This document shows, piece by piece, positions 1 through 6,628 of a stretch of DNA of 39,663 nucleotides. The position numbers and the translations under genes were made by a program. The stretch covers positions 1 through 39,663 of the forward strand of contig CADBVG010000060.1 of NCBI GenBank assembly GCA_902798105.1. The letters are read 5' to 3'. Origin of the DNA: an uncultured Eubacteriales bacterium (GTDB lineage Bacteria; Bacillota; Clostridia; Christensenellales; Aristaeellaceae). Position 1 is the stretch's first letter; each line of letters begins with the position of its first letter. The notes below the pieces were generated by a model that was given only the letters and a program-made list of their open reading frames with translations, was not told the DNA's origin and made no database searches.

Positions 1-1674
1 CGTCTCGGCACTCACGGCCTCGGCGGGCGCTTCCGCCGCCTTGGGGGCGCTCTCGTCGGCCTCCTTGTACAGGGCCTCGAGAAGCTCCGGCGTCACGGAA
101 CCCGACTTGTTGTAAATGACCTCGCCCTTGCGGTTCAGCACCACCGTCTGGGGCATCGTGCCCGTGCCGCCCGTCAGCTCCAACACGCTGCCGTCGGCGT
201 CGTGGGCGAAGGGGAACACATATCCCTTGTCCGCCAGGAATTCCTTCGGGTCCTTGCTGGCGAAGGCGGCGTGCAGGGCGATCATGGCCACGTCTCCCTC
301 GTGGGCCTTGTACAGCTCGTTGAAGTGGGGCAGCTCCTGTACGCAGGGCGTGCAATAGGTCGCCCAGAAGTTGATGAACGTGATCTTCCCCCGCTGGTCC
401 GCCAGGTGGAACGTGCTGCCGTCCAGGCAGGTCACCGTAAAGTCCGGCAGCTGCTGGCCCACCTCGTGGCCCACCGGCGCGTCGCTGGTGTAGCTCGCCG
501 CTGCGGGGGCCGCCGCTTCTTCGGGGGCCTGGGTCGCCTCAGTGGTCGCGGCCTCGGCGGGCGCCTGGGTTGCCGCGGGGGCCTGGTTATCGGCAGGCGC
601 AGCGGTCGCCGCAGGCGCTGCGGTCGAAGCCGACGCGCTCTTGCGGGTGGCGGGCTCCAGCACATTGACCCACAGCAGCACCGCGCACAGCGCGATGATC
701 GCCACGGCCCAGAGGGTGCGGCCCAGCTTTTTGCGCTTCTCGGGTGCGTCGGGGCCATCGCCCGCGCAGCCCTTCTCGGGGGCCTTCAGCGTGATCTTCC
801 CGGCCTTGATCGAAATCGCGCCCTGGTTGCAGGATGCCATGCACTTGCCGCAGTTGATGCACTCGTGGTCGCCTACGTGGCGAACGTCCATGCCACAGCC
901 GCGCACGCAGGCGCCGCAGTGGTTGCAGCGATTCTCGTCCACCTTCACGCCAACGACGTTGAACTTATTGAACAGGCCGTAGATCGCGCCCAGCGGGCAG
1001 ATGAACCGGCAGAAGGCGCGGTAGCAGAATATACACGCAAGGCCGATTACCAGCATGATGACGAACTTGCGGGTGAACAGTATGCCAAGCATACTGAAAT
1101 AGGAGCTGTTCGCTGGATTGGACAGCAGCCCCATCGCGCCCTCGAAGGTGCCTGCCGGGCAGATGTATTTGCAGAAGCCCGGCAGCGGTATGCCGTGGCG
1201 CAGGGAATACCACAGCGGTATGGCCACCGCGAACACCGCCAGCAGCAGGTATTTCAGCCAGGACAGCACCCGCGTGACATAGCTCTTCTTGATCTTCGGC
1301 GTGGGGATCTTGTTGAGCAGCTCCTGGATCAGCCCCAGCGGGCACAGCCAGCCACAGATGGTGCGGCCCAGGATCACGCCGTACAGCATGATGATGCCCA
1401 GCACATACCAACCCGCGCGATGGTCCGCGGAGGCCAGCGCGTTCTGGATGGAGCCCAGGGGACAGGCCCCTGCCGCGGCGGGACAGGAATAGCAGTTGAA
1501 GCCTGGGGCGCAGAGGAATTTCCCGTTGCCCTTGTAGATTTCGCCGGTAATGAAGCCCTTTACGTAAGCATTGTGCAGCAGGGCGGAATAAAGCTGGACC
1601 AGCCTGCGGGTCGTCGGCTTATGGGCCTGCCACCAGCTGGTTTTTTGCTGCTGAATATTATTCGTATTATCCAA
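1..1674 (-). CDS. Polyferredoxin membrane protein fused to TlpA-like thioredoxin domain (3' end cut by window)
   Basis: All 558 codons from a TTG start to the window edge are open, so the C-terminus is missing. The start overlaps the upstream stop (TTGGATAA, 8 bases shared), and GGAG lies about 11 bases before it. Order of parts: soluble N-terminus with a CxxxxCxxCPxxxxxCPLG cluster; NapH-like membrane segments interleaved with CGWLCP, CKYICP and CRFICP motifs; two ferredoxin clusters (CNHCGACVRGC and CINCGKCMASC); one further membrane helix; an Ala/Pro/Thr-rich linker; then a redoxin domain with active site WATYCTPC. From the family features it should move electrons across the membrane through Fe-S clusters to a thiol-redox domain outside the cell. 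That the two halves exchange electrons is inference. It is co-transcribed with the CxxC-tailed membrane protein upstream. An assembly artefact is unlikely because the frame stays open across the linker. Confidence 0.85.
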   Translation of the reverse strand, partial: MDNTNNIQQQKTSWWQAHKPTTRRLVQLYSALLHNAYVKGFITGEIYKGNGKFLCAPGFNCYSCPAAAGACPLGSIQNALASADHRAGWYVLGIIMLYGVILGRTICGWLCPLGLIQELLNKIPTPKIKKSYVTRVLSWLKYLLLAVFAVAIPLWYSLRHGIPLPGFCKYICPAGTFEGAMGLLSNPANSSYFSMLGILFTRKFVIMLVIGLACIFCYRAFCRFICPLGAIYGLFNKFNVVGVKVDENRCNHCGACVRGCGMDVRHVGDHECINCGKCMASCNQGAISIKAGKITLKAPEKGCAGDGPDAPEKRKKLGRTLWAVAIIALCAVLLWVNVLEPATRKSASASTAAPAATAAPADNQAPAATQAPAEAATTEATQAPEEAAAPAAASYTSDAPVGHEVGQQLPDFTVTCLDGSTFHLADQRGKITFINFWATYCTPCVQELPHFNELYKAHEGDVAMIALHAAFASKDPKEFLADKGYVFPFAHDADGSVLELTGGTGTMPQTVVLNRKGEVIYNKSGSVTPELLEALYKEADESAPKAAEAPAEAVSAET

Positions 1675-2428
1675 GGCCAACACACTCCGTACATATCGTA
1701 ATCGCTTTTATGAGCACGTCCCGGGCGCTCCCGTTGAAGATGCCCGCGATGATCAGCGCCACGGCCACGACGATGACCGCGGCCTGGACGCCGCCCCGTC
1801 CCTTCGGCTGCGCGACGGGCGCAGGCGCGGCCGTCACACCCGCCGTCTTTTCCTCCTGCAGGCGGGCCTTGGCGGCCTCCGTCTCCCGCAGGACGCTCTT
1901 CTCCCGCAGCGCCGCCGTCACCGTCAGCGCGCCCAGGCCCACCGCGGCGCAGGGCAGGAAGACCCGTATCAGCGCGTAAAACATGTCCTCAAGCTCCTCG
2001 GGAAAATGGTCCGGCTTCGTCATGTAGATGATGACGGGCACCATGCACAGCGCGAACACGCCCCAGCCGATCCATGTCAGGCGCTTCTGCGTCGCCCGCT
2101 CACGAAGCATGGCCCCGGAGGGTTGGGCAACGCGGTTTGCCACGAGATCCCGGGCCAGTCCGGCGTCCTTCACCGGCTTGTCAGCCTCCTCGTCCTTCAG
2201 GCCCATCACCAGCCCCACCACCAGCAGGGCCAGCGCGGCGAAGAACAGCGGCGCGATGGGCGCGAACCGCTGAGCCACGATCTCGGGCGTATAGATGCTC
2301 TCCAGGGGATTCTGCGCCTTGCGGGCGACGCCCTCGCGGTAGATTGAAACCGCGGACACGGACATCAGCGCCACCAGCGCGATACAGACCACAGTCTGTA
2401 TGATCAGATATACCTTGCTCTTCTTCAT
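1667..2428 (-). CDS. CD1871A-like membrane protein with C-terminal CxxC tail
   Basis: 253 residues. The start chosen is MKKSKVYL, with AGGAAGCGGAG just upstream, rather than an ATG eight codons earlier. There is an N-terminal membrane helix (about residues 7-27), further hydrophobic segments near 55-75, 120-138 and 155-175, a charged Glu/Lys/Arg stretch, and a final helix (about 215-235). The protein ends in ICTECVGLG, a CxxC four residues from the terminus (C246, C249). This tail recalls the small clostridial CD1871A-family CxxC proteins, which are often found next to polyferredoxin/TlpA proteins as here; the family assignment is from memory. Most of the protein is extra to the short family form. 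It is translationally coupled to the downstream redox protein, so a shared role in membrane thiol or electron transfer is inferred. No catalytic domain was recognised. Confidence 0.7.
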   Translation of the reverse strand: MKKSKVYLIIQTVVCIALVALMSVSAVSIYREGVARKAQNPLESIYTPEIVAQRFAPIAPLFFAALALLVVGLVMGLKDEEADKPVKDAGLARDLVANRVAQPSGAMLRERATQKRLTWIGWGVFALCMVPVIIYMTKPDHFPEELEDMFYALIRVFLPCAAVGLGALTVTAALREKSVLRETEAAKARLQEEKTAGVTAAPAPVAQPKGRGGVQAAVIVVAVALIIAGIFNGSARDVLIKAITICTECVGLG

Positions 2429-2473
2429 AACACTCCGCTTCCTGTATTCCAAATGTTACCAAAGGTACACGGT

Positions 2474-2504
2474 ATTATAGCATACACCGGCCAATCAGTG
2501 ACAA
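2474..2504 (-). promoter_or_regulatory. Promoter for the CxxC membrane protein / polyferredoxin operon
   Basis: The minus strand has TTGTCA (2499-2504) and TATAAT (2474-2479) with a long 19-base spacer. TG sits one base before the -10, giving an extended -10 that would compensate. A short imperfect hairpin (TGACA...TGTCA, 2499-2520) overlaps the -35 and could be a binding site or the terminator of the ABC ATPase gene; this is speculative. Confidence 0.6.
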
Positions 2505-2542
2505 TCCAAAAGGCCTGTCACACAGATTTAATATTCCGGATG

Positions 2543-3664
2543 TCATTCATCCCGGGGATAGCCGCCGCAGGAGGGCCCGAAGGTCACAACGATGTGGTTT
2601 TCACCGTCATGGCGGTAATCAACCCCGTCGGCCAGCTTCTTCACCAGGGCAACGGACAGCGTATCGCTCTCGGCCAGCGGGTCAAAGGGCGCCCCGCCCC
2701 AGGAGAGCTCCACGGCGGTGCCGCCGTCAGCGTCGGAATGCTCGATCCTGGCCCGGATGCCTTCACCCTGGGATTGTTCCCGCAGCCTGGGCAGCAGGCA
2801 TTGGAAGATCAGCTCTTCAAGCACCAGCTCGACGTTGCGCATGTCGGCGCGGTCCAGCATAGCCTCGCTGCCGAAGCGCGTCAGCTTTTGCAATGTGCCC
2901 GGCCAGTCGGCATCGCCGTCAAAGGTCAACTCCAGCGACTTCAGCCTGCGGATGAACCGGCGTGTCTTGTCCCTCAGGGGATGGTCGAATATCTGCTGGG
3001 GCGTACCCTCCTCGTAGATGCCGCCATCATCCATGTAGAACACGCGATTCGCGGTCTCCCGGGCGAACTTCATCTGGTGGGTGACGATCAGCATCGTCAT
3101 GCCCTCCCGGGCCAGCGACCGGATGACCGCCAACACCTCCCCCACCATGGTCGGGTCCAGGGCCGAGGTGGGCTCGTCGAACATCAGAATCTGGGGCTTC
3201 ATGGCGATGGCACGGGCAATGGCCACCCGCTGCTTCTGTCCGCCGGAAAGAGCTTCCGGGAAGACGTCGGCCTTGTCCGCCACGCCCACACGCTCGAGCA
3301 GCGCCATGCCCGCCTCCACTGCCTGCGCCCGGGGCATCTTCAGCAGCTTCACCGGCGCGGCGATCACGTTGTCCAGCACGTTCAGGTTGTTGAAGAGGTT
3401 GAAGGACTGGAACACCATGCCCATCCTGCGGCGCACGCTGGTAATGTCGTACCCGGGAGCGGTGATGACCTCGCCGTCCAGCGTTACCGTGCCGGAGGTG
3501 GGCTCCTCCAGCCGGTTCAGGCACCGCAGCAGCGTGGACTTTCCCGTACCCGACGGACCGATGACGGCGATCACGTCACCGGCGTTGATTTCGGCGCACA
3601 CGTCCTCCAGTGGGGTGACATTGGGATAGGCCTTGCGCAGGTGGTCAATGCGAATCAGGCTCAC
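2543..3664 (-). CDS. Amino-acid-type ABC transporter ATPase with C-terminal RsbW/GHKL-like domain
   Basis: 373 residues from a GTG that overlaps the upstream stop by four bases (GTGA). Residues 1-240 are a GlnQ/HisP-class ATPase: Walker A GPSGTGKST (36-44), Q-loop Q86, signature LSGGQ (140-144), Walker B ILMFDEP with catalytic Glu (159-165) and switch His196. A polar amino-acid importer ATPase normally ends near residue 240-250. Here about 120 more residues follow that resemble HATPase_c_2 (anti-sigma/RsbW) domains: a helix with VLEEL (near 282), APFDPL (325-330), and a terminal DGVDYRHDGENHIVV strand pair (346-360). The nucleotide-binding residues of that fold look degenerate (Gln where the N-box Asn should be; no GxGL turn), so it may be a regulatory or dimerising module. 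It pairs with the upstream binding-protein/permease fusion. Confidence 0.87.
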   Translation of the reverse strand: MSLIRIDHLRKAYPNVTPLEDVCAEINAGDVIAVIGPSGTGKSTLLRCLNRLEEPTSGTVTLDGEVITAPGYDITSVRRRMGMVFQSFNLFNNLNVLDNVIAAPVKLLKMPRAQAVEAGMALLERVGVADKADVFPEALSGGQKQRVAIARAIAMKPQILMFDEPTSALDPTMVGEVLAVIRSLAREGMTMLIVTHQMKFARETANRVFYMDDGGIYEEGTPQQIFDHPLRDKTRRFIRRLKSLELTFDGDADWPGTLQKLTRFGSEAMLDRADMRNVELVLEELIFQCLLPRLREQSQGEGIRARIEHSDADGGTAVELSWGGAPFDPLAESDTLSVALVKKLADGVDYRHDGENHIVVTFGPSCGGYPRDE

Positions 3665-5291
3665 TTTGCCTTCGCCCCCTTCCTCGCCCTCGGGTCGATC
3701 CTTTGCAGCATCGCCTTTATAATCAGCGAAATGATCCACGCCAGCAGGAAGTAGATCACCGCCGTGGCGATCAGCGGGAAAAATGCCTCATAGGTTCGGC
3801 TGCGGATGATGTCGCTGACCTTGGTCAGGTCCTGTATGGCGATGTAGCCCACCACGGAGGTGCTCTTCAGCAGGTTCACCAGCTCGCCCCGGTATACGGG
3901 CAGTATGTACACCGCCGCCTGGGGGAAGATGAAGTCGAAGAACGCCTGCCGCTCGGTGTAGCCCAGGGCCAGCGCGGCCTCCCGCTGGCCGCCGTCGATG
4001 CTGTCGATGCCCGAACGCATGATCTCGGAGCCGTAGGCCCCCAGGTTCAGCGTAAAGGCAATGACCGCCACCCACACGGCGCGAACGCCCATCCGGCCGA
4101 AGATGACGTAGTACAGTATCATCAGCAGCACCACCGTAGGTGTGCCCTGCAACAGCTTCACATACCACTCGGATAGCTTGTTGGCCAACTTGCTGCCGGT
4201 GCGCCTGAACATGCACACCGCGAAGGCGAGCAGCGTGCCGAACAGGGTGGCCAGCGATGTGATGAGGCAGGTAACGCCTATGCCGCTGAGGATCAGCTGC
4301 CAGCGGTTCTCCCGAATGAAGTTGCGCTCAAAGCTTCGGGCCAGGCTCTGGAAGAAGCCCGGCTTTTCATCGGCAGCCGGGGCTGCCGCGGCCACGTCCG
4401 CGGCCCGCACGACCATCAACAGCTTTGTGTCGTGATAGGGTTCCGAGAACAGCACGCTCTCTTTGCGCTCATCGGTGATCACCATGTCGGACAGGGAGAA
4501 GTCGTACAGGTCGTTGACGATGCCAGGGATGATGCCCGCGGTGTCCACGGTGGAGACCTCGATATTGTAGCCGTATTCCCGGCAGAAGCGCACAGCGATG
4601 TCCGGGTCCGTGCCGGCAATCTGCCCGTCCACCACAAAGGAGATGGGGACCTTGGTGCCGCTGGTGGCAAAGCGCAGCGTGCCGTTTTCGCCGGTCAGGC
4701 CGGACTGGTCCACCGGCACGGAGGCCGATTCCGGCTTGCTCCAGAAGGCGTAGATCTCCTCCAACGTGCCGTCGGCCTTCAGCTTTTTGATGAATTCGTC
4801 CATCTGGCGCTTCAGCGCCTCGCCCTTTGGGTTCCTGGCGAACATGGCCCCGATGTCAAGCAGGCGCACCGGCGCCTCCAGGGTCGCCAGCTGGGAATCC
4901 GCCTCCGTCAGGTGGGCGGCCACCTCGGTGCTGGCCAGGAAGTAGTCGATCTTGTCGGTCTTGAGCGCCTCGGTCAAATCAGTGTAGCTGTTGAAGTTGT
5001 AGATTTCGGATTTCGGCAGCTCCGCCGCCACCACGGAATCGTGGAAGGAACCGGTGATGACCCCCGCCCGCTTGCCGGGAAGTATTTGAAGGTCTCCGCC
5101 TCCATGTTTGTGCCCGTCAGTATGCCGATCGTCTTGCCGTTGTAGTCGGTGTAAGCGACCTGCGCGGGCGCTTCAACGGCTGGCGCCGCCGTCTGTCCCC
5201 CGCCGCCAAGTATGAGTCTGGCCGCGATGGCAACGATCAGCGCCGCTATCACGGCGATGATGATCCTGTCTGTGCGCTTGGCCGTGTTCAC
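3661..5291 (-). pseudogene. Amino-acid ABC transporter substrate-binding/permease fusion, frameshifted near 5077
   Basis: The start is a GTG at 5291 with GGGAGG six bases upstream. The first frame gives a membrane anchor (about residues 8-28), a linker and the start of a binding-protein lobe (NGKTIGILTGT), then runs out of frame to a stop at 4974. The second frame takes over near 5075-5079, where one base in a C/G run appears lost, and continues to 3661; the intact part from an internal GTG at 5034 encodes 457 residues. It holds the rest of a SBP_bac_3 binding domain, then a HisM/GlnP-type permease with about five membrane helices and an EAALALGYTERQAFFDFIFPQA loop that contacts the ATPase. 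Lobe 2 precedes lobe 1, the reverse of the usual order. Either the gene is broken or one base is missing from the assembly; the coupled ATPase gene is intact. Confidence 0.78.
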
Positions 5292-5333
5292 ATTTTCCCT
5301 CCCGTCCGGATGCTCTGCACAATTGAAAAGATC

Positions 5334-5361
5334 AGGCAACCGACGCATGGCGCGGTTGCCT
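5334..5361 (-). terminator. Stem-loop after the DUF362 gene
   Basis: AGGCAACCG pairs perfectly with CGGTTGCCT (9 bp, 10-base loop). On the minus strand it is followed by GATCTTTTC, a short T run. It is a weak intrinsic terminator or attenuator between the DUF362 gene and the ABC importer. No clear promoter was seen for the importer in this gap, so partial read-through is plausible. Confidence 0.5.
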
Positions 5362-5376
5362 GGTATCAGGGATCAA

Positions 5377-6381
5377 TCAGGCGTCGATGTTGACCAGCCT
5401 GTACTGGCGGCTGCCCAGGCCGATGGCCTCGGCGGCGTCCAGCGTGTGCAGGCCGCCGCGCTCCTCGATGCGCGCAACCAGGCTATCGCTGTCCGGCATG
5501 GCGTACACCAGGTCGATGCAGGCCTGGTCAATGGCCAGCGGGTCAGTGGAAGCCAGTATGCCCACGTCGTGCATGTCGGGCTCGACGGGGTTGGGCGCAC
5601 AGTCGCATTCCACGGACAGGCGGTTCATCACGTTGATGTAAACGATATTGTCGCCCATGTGGCTGTCCACGGCCTTGGCCGCGTCGGCCATGGACTCCAG
5701 GAACGCCTCTTGAAACTCGTCCACGTCACAATTCCAGTCGAATACTAAATCGGTGCCGCCCGAGTGAATCCAGGACTTGCCCTTGGCCGAGGCAAAGCCG
5801 ATGGCTATGTTCTTGATGGCCCCGCCGAAACCCGCTACGGAGTGGCCCTTGAAGTGGCTGAGCGCCACAAAGGCGTCGTAATTGGCGAAATGGCTGCCCA
5901 CGTAATCCACCGGCATCCGCAGGCCCCCTTCCACCGGCAGCTCCATGCTGTCCTCGGCGTCCAGGATGTCCACCTCGGCGATGTCGGTATAGCCCCGGTC
6001 CTTCGCCACCTGCATGTGCATGGCGGTGGAGGATCGATTGCCGGCGTAGCCGGTGTTGCACTCCACGATGGCAGCGTTCAGTTGCTTCACCAGGTCGCCG
6101 ATCAGCTCGGGCCGAAGGTAGTTGCTGTTCGGGCCCTCGCCGGTAGTGATCTTCACGCCCACCTTGCCGGGCAGGTCGACCCCCAGCGCCTGATAGGCCT
6201 TCACCAGGCTCTCGGCGTTGATGTCTGAAATGAAGTACACCGTGGCCGGGGCGTCAGCGGCCTGGTGGGGCAGGTCGGCGATGTCGAGCGCCACGCCACC
6301 GTTGGTCGTCAGGGTTCCCTCAGCCAGCGCCGCGCCACAGGCCATCAGCAGCGCGAGCAACAAACAAATTAACTTTTTCAC
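5377..6381 (-). CDS. Secreted DUF362 domain protein
   Basis: 334 residues from a GTG preceded by GGAGGTG and five bases. The N-terminus is a signal peptide (KK, then a Leu/Ala-rich core, ending around ACGAALA). The body shows DUF362 hallmarks: SHFKGHSVAGFGGAIKN (about residues 170-190), a stretch giving KGKSWIHSGGTDLVFDWNC, and the C-terminal ILASTDPLAIDQACIDLVY. Many DUF362 proteins carry a 2[4Fe-4S] ferredoxin insert. This one has no CxxCxxC cluster, so it is the plain form. Its biochemical role is not known. It has its own -10-like element and may read through into the ABC importer genes 85 bases downstream. Confidence 0.83.
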   Translation of the reverse strand: MKKLICLLLALLMACGAALAEGTLTTNGGVALDIADLPHQAADAPATVYFISDINAESLVKAYQALGVDLPGKVGVKITTGEGPNSNYLRPELIGDLVKQLNAAIVECNTGYAGNRSSTAMHMQVAKDRGYTDIAEVDILDAEDSMELPVEGGLRMPVDYVGSHFANYDAFVALSHFKGHSVAGFGGAIKNIAIGFASAKGKSWIHSGGTDLVFDWNCDVDEFQEAFLESMADAAKAVDSHMGDNIVYINVMNRLSVECDCAPNPVEPDMHDVGILASTDPLAIDQACIDLVYAMPDSDSLVARIEERGGLHTLDAAEAIGLGSRQYRLVNIDA

Positions 6382-6409
6382 AGGCACACCTCCATATAAT
6401 TCTATTCCA

Positions 6410-6415
6410 ATTATA
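6410..6415 (-). promoter_or_regulatory. Possible -10 element of the DUF362 gene
   Basis: TATAAT on the minus strand lies about 30 bases before the GTG start. No good -35 hexamer was found at 16-18 bases, so only the -10 is proposed. Confidence 0.35.
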
Positions 6416-6529
6416 GGATACACCATTCCCCGGCCATTTGGCAAGCATTTTGGTTAAAAATCATGCTTCCGGCCGCATGATATGCCATACCGCGTTTCAA
6501 TTTGTCACATTCTTTTCGGCGGTCGATTG

Positions 6530-6558
6530 TTGCGCAGGGGCGGCAATGGAGATATACT
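6530..6558 (+). promoter_or_regulatory. Promoter of the MscS-like gene
   Basis: TTGCGC (6530-6535) and TATACT (6553-6558) are exactly 17 bases apart. The predicted transcript would start near 6565, about 64 bases before the chosen ATG. This argues against upstream ATGs in the same frame at 6482 and around 6560. Confidence 0.6.
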
Positions 6559-6628
6559 GATGATGGATATATGTATGGATATATGGGCAGATATAAATAG
6601 CCGCTGCCGTTCATCTGGAGGGAGACGC

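Noticed and set aside
202-1701. Long plus-strand reading frame opposite the polyferredoxin-TlpA gene
   Set aside because: It is the mirror of a real gene with clear Fe-S and CxxC motifs; the encoded sequence is low-complexity Arg/Ala/Gly/His with no domain. GC-rich coding DNA often leaves such frames open.
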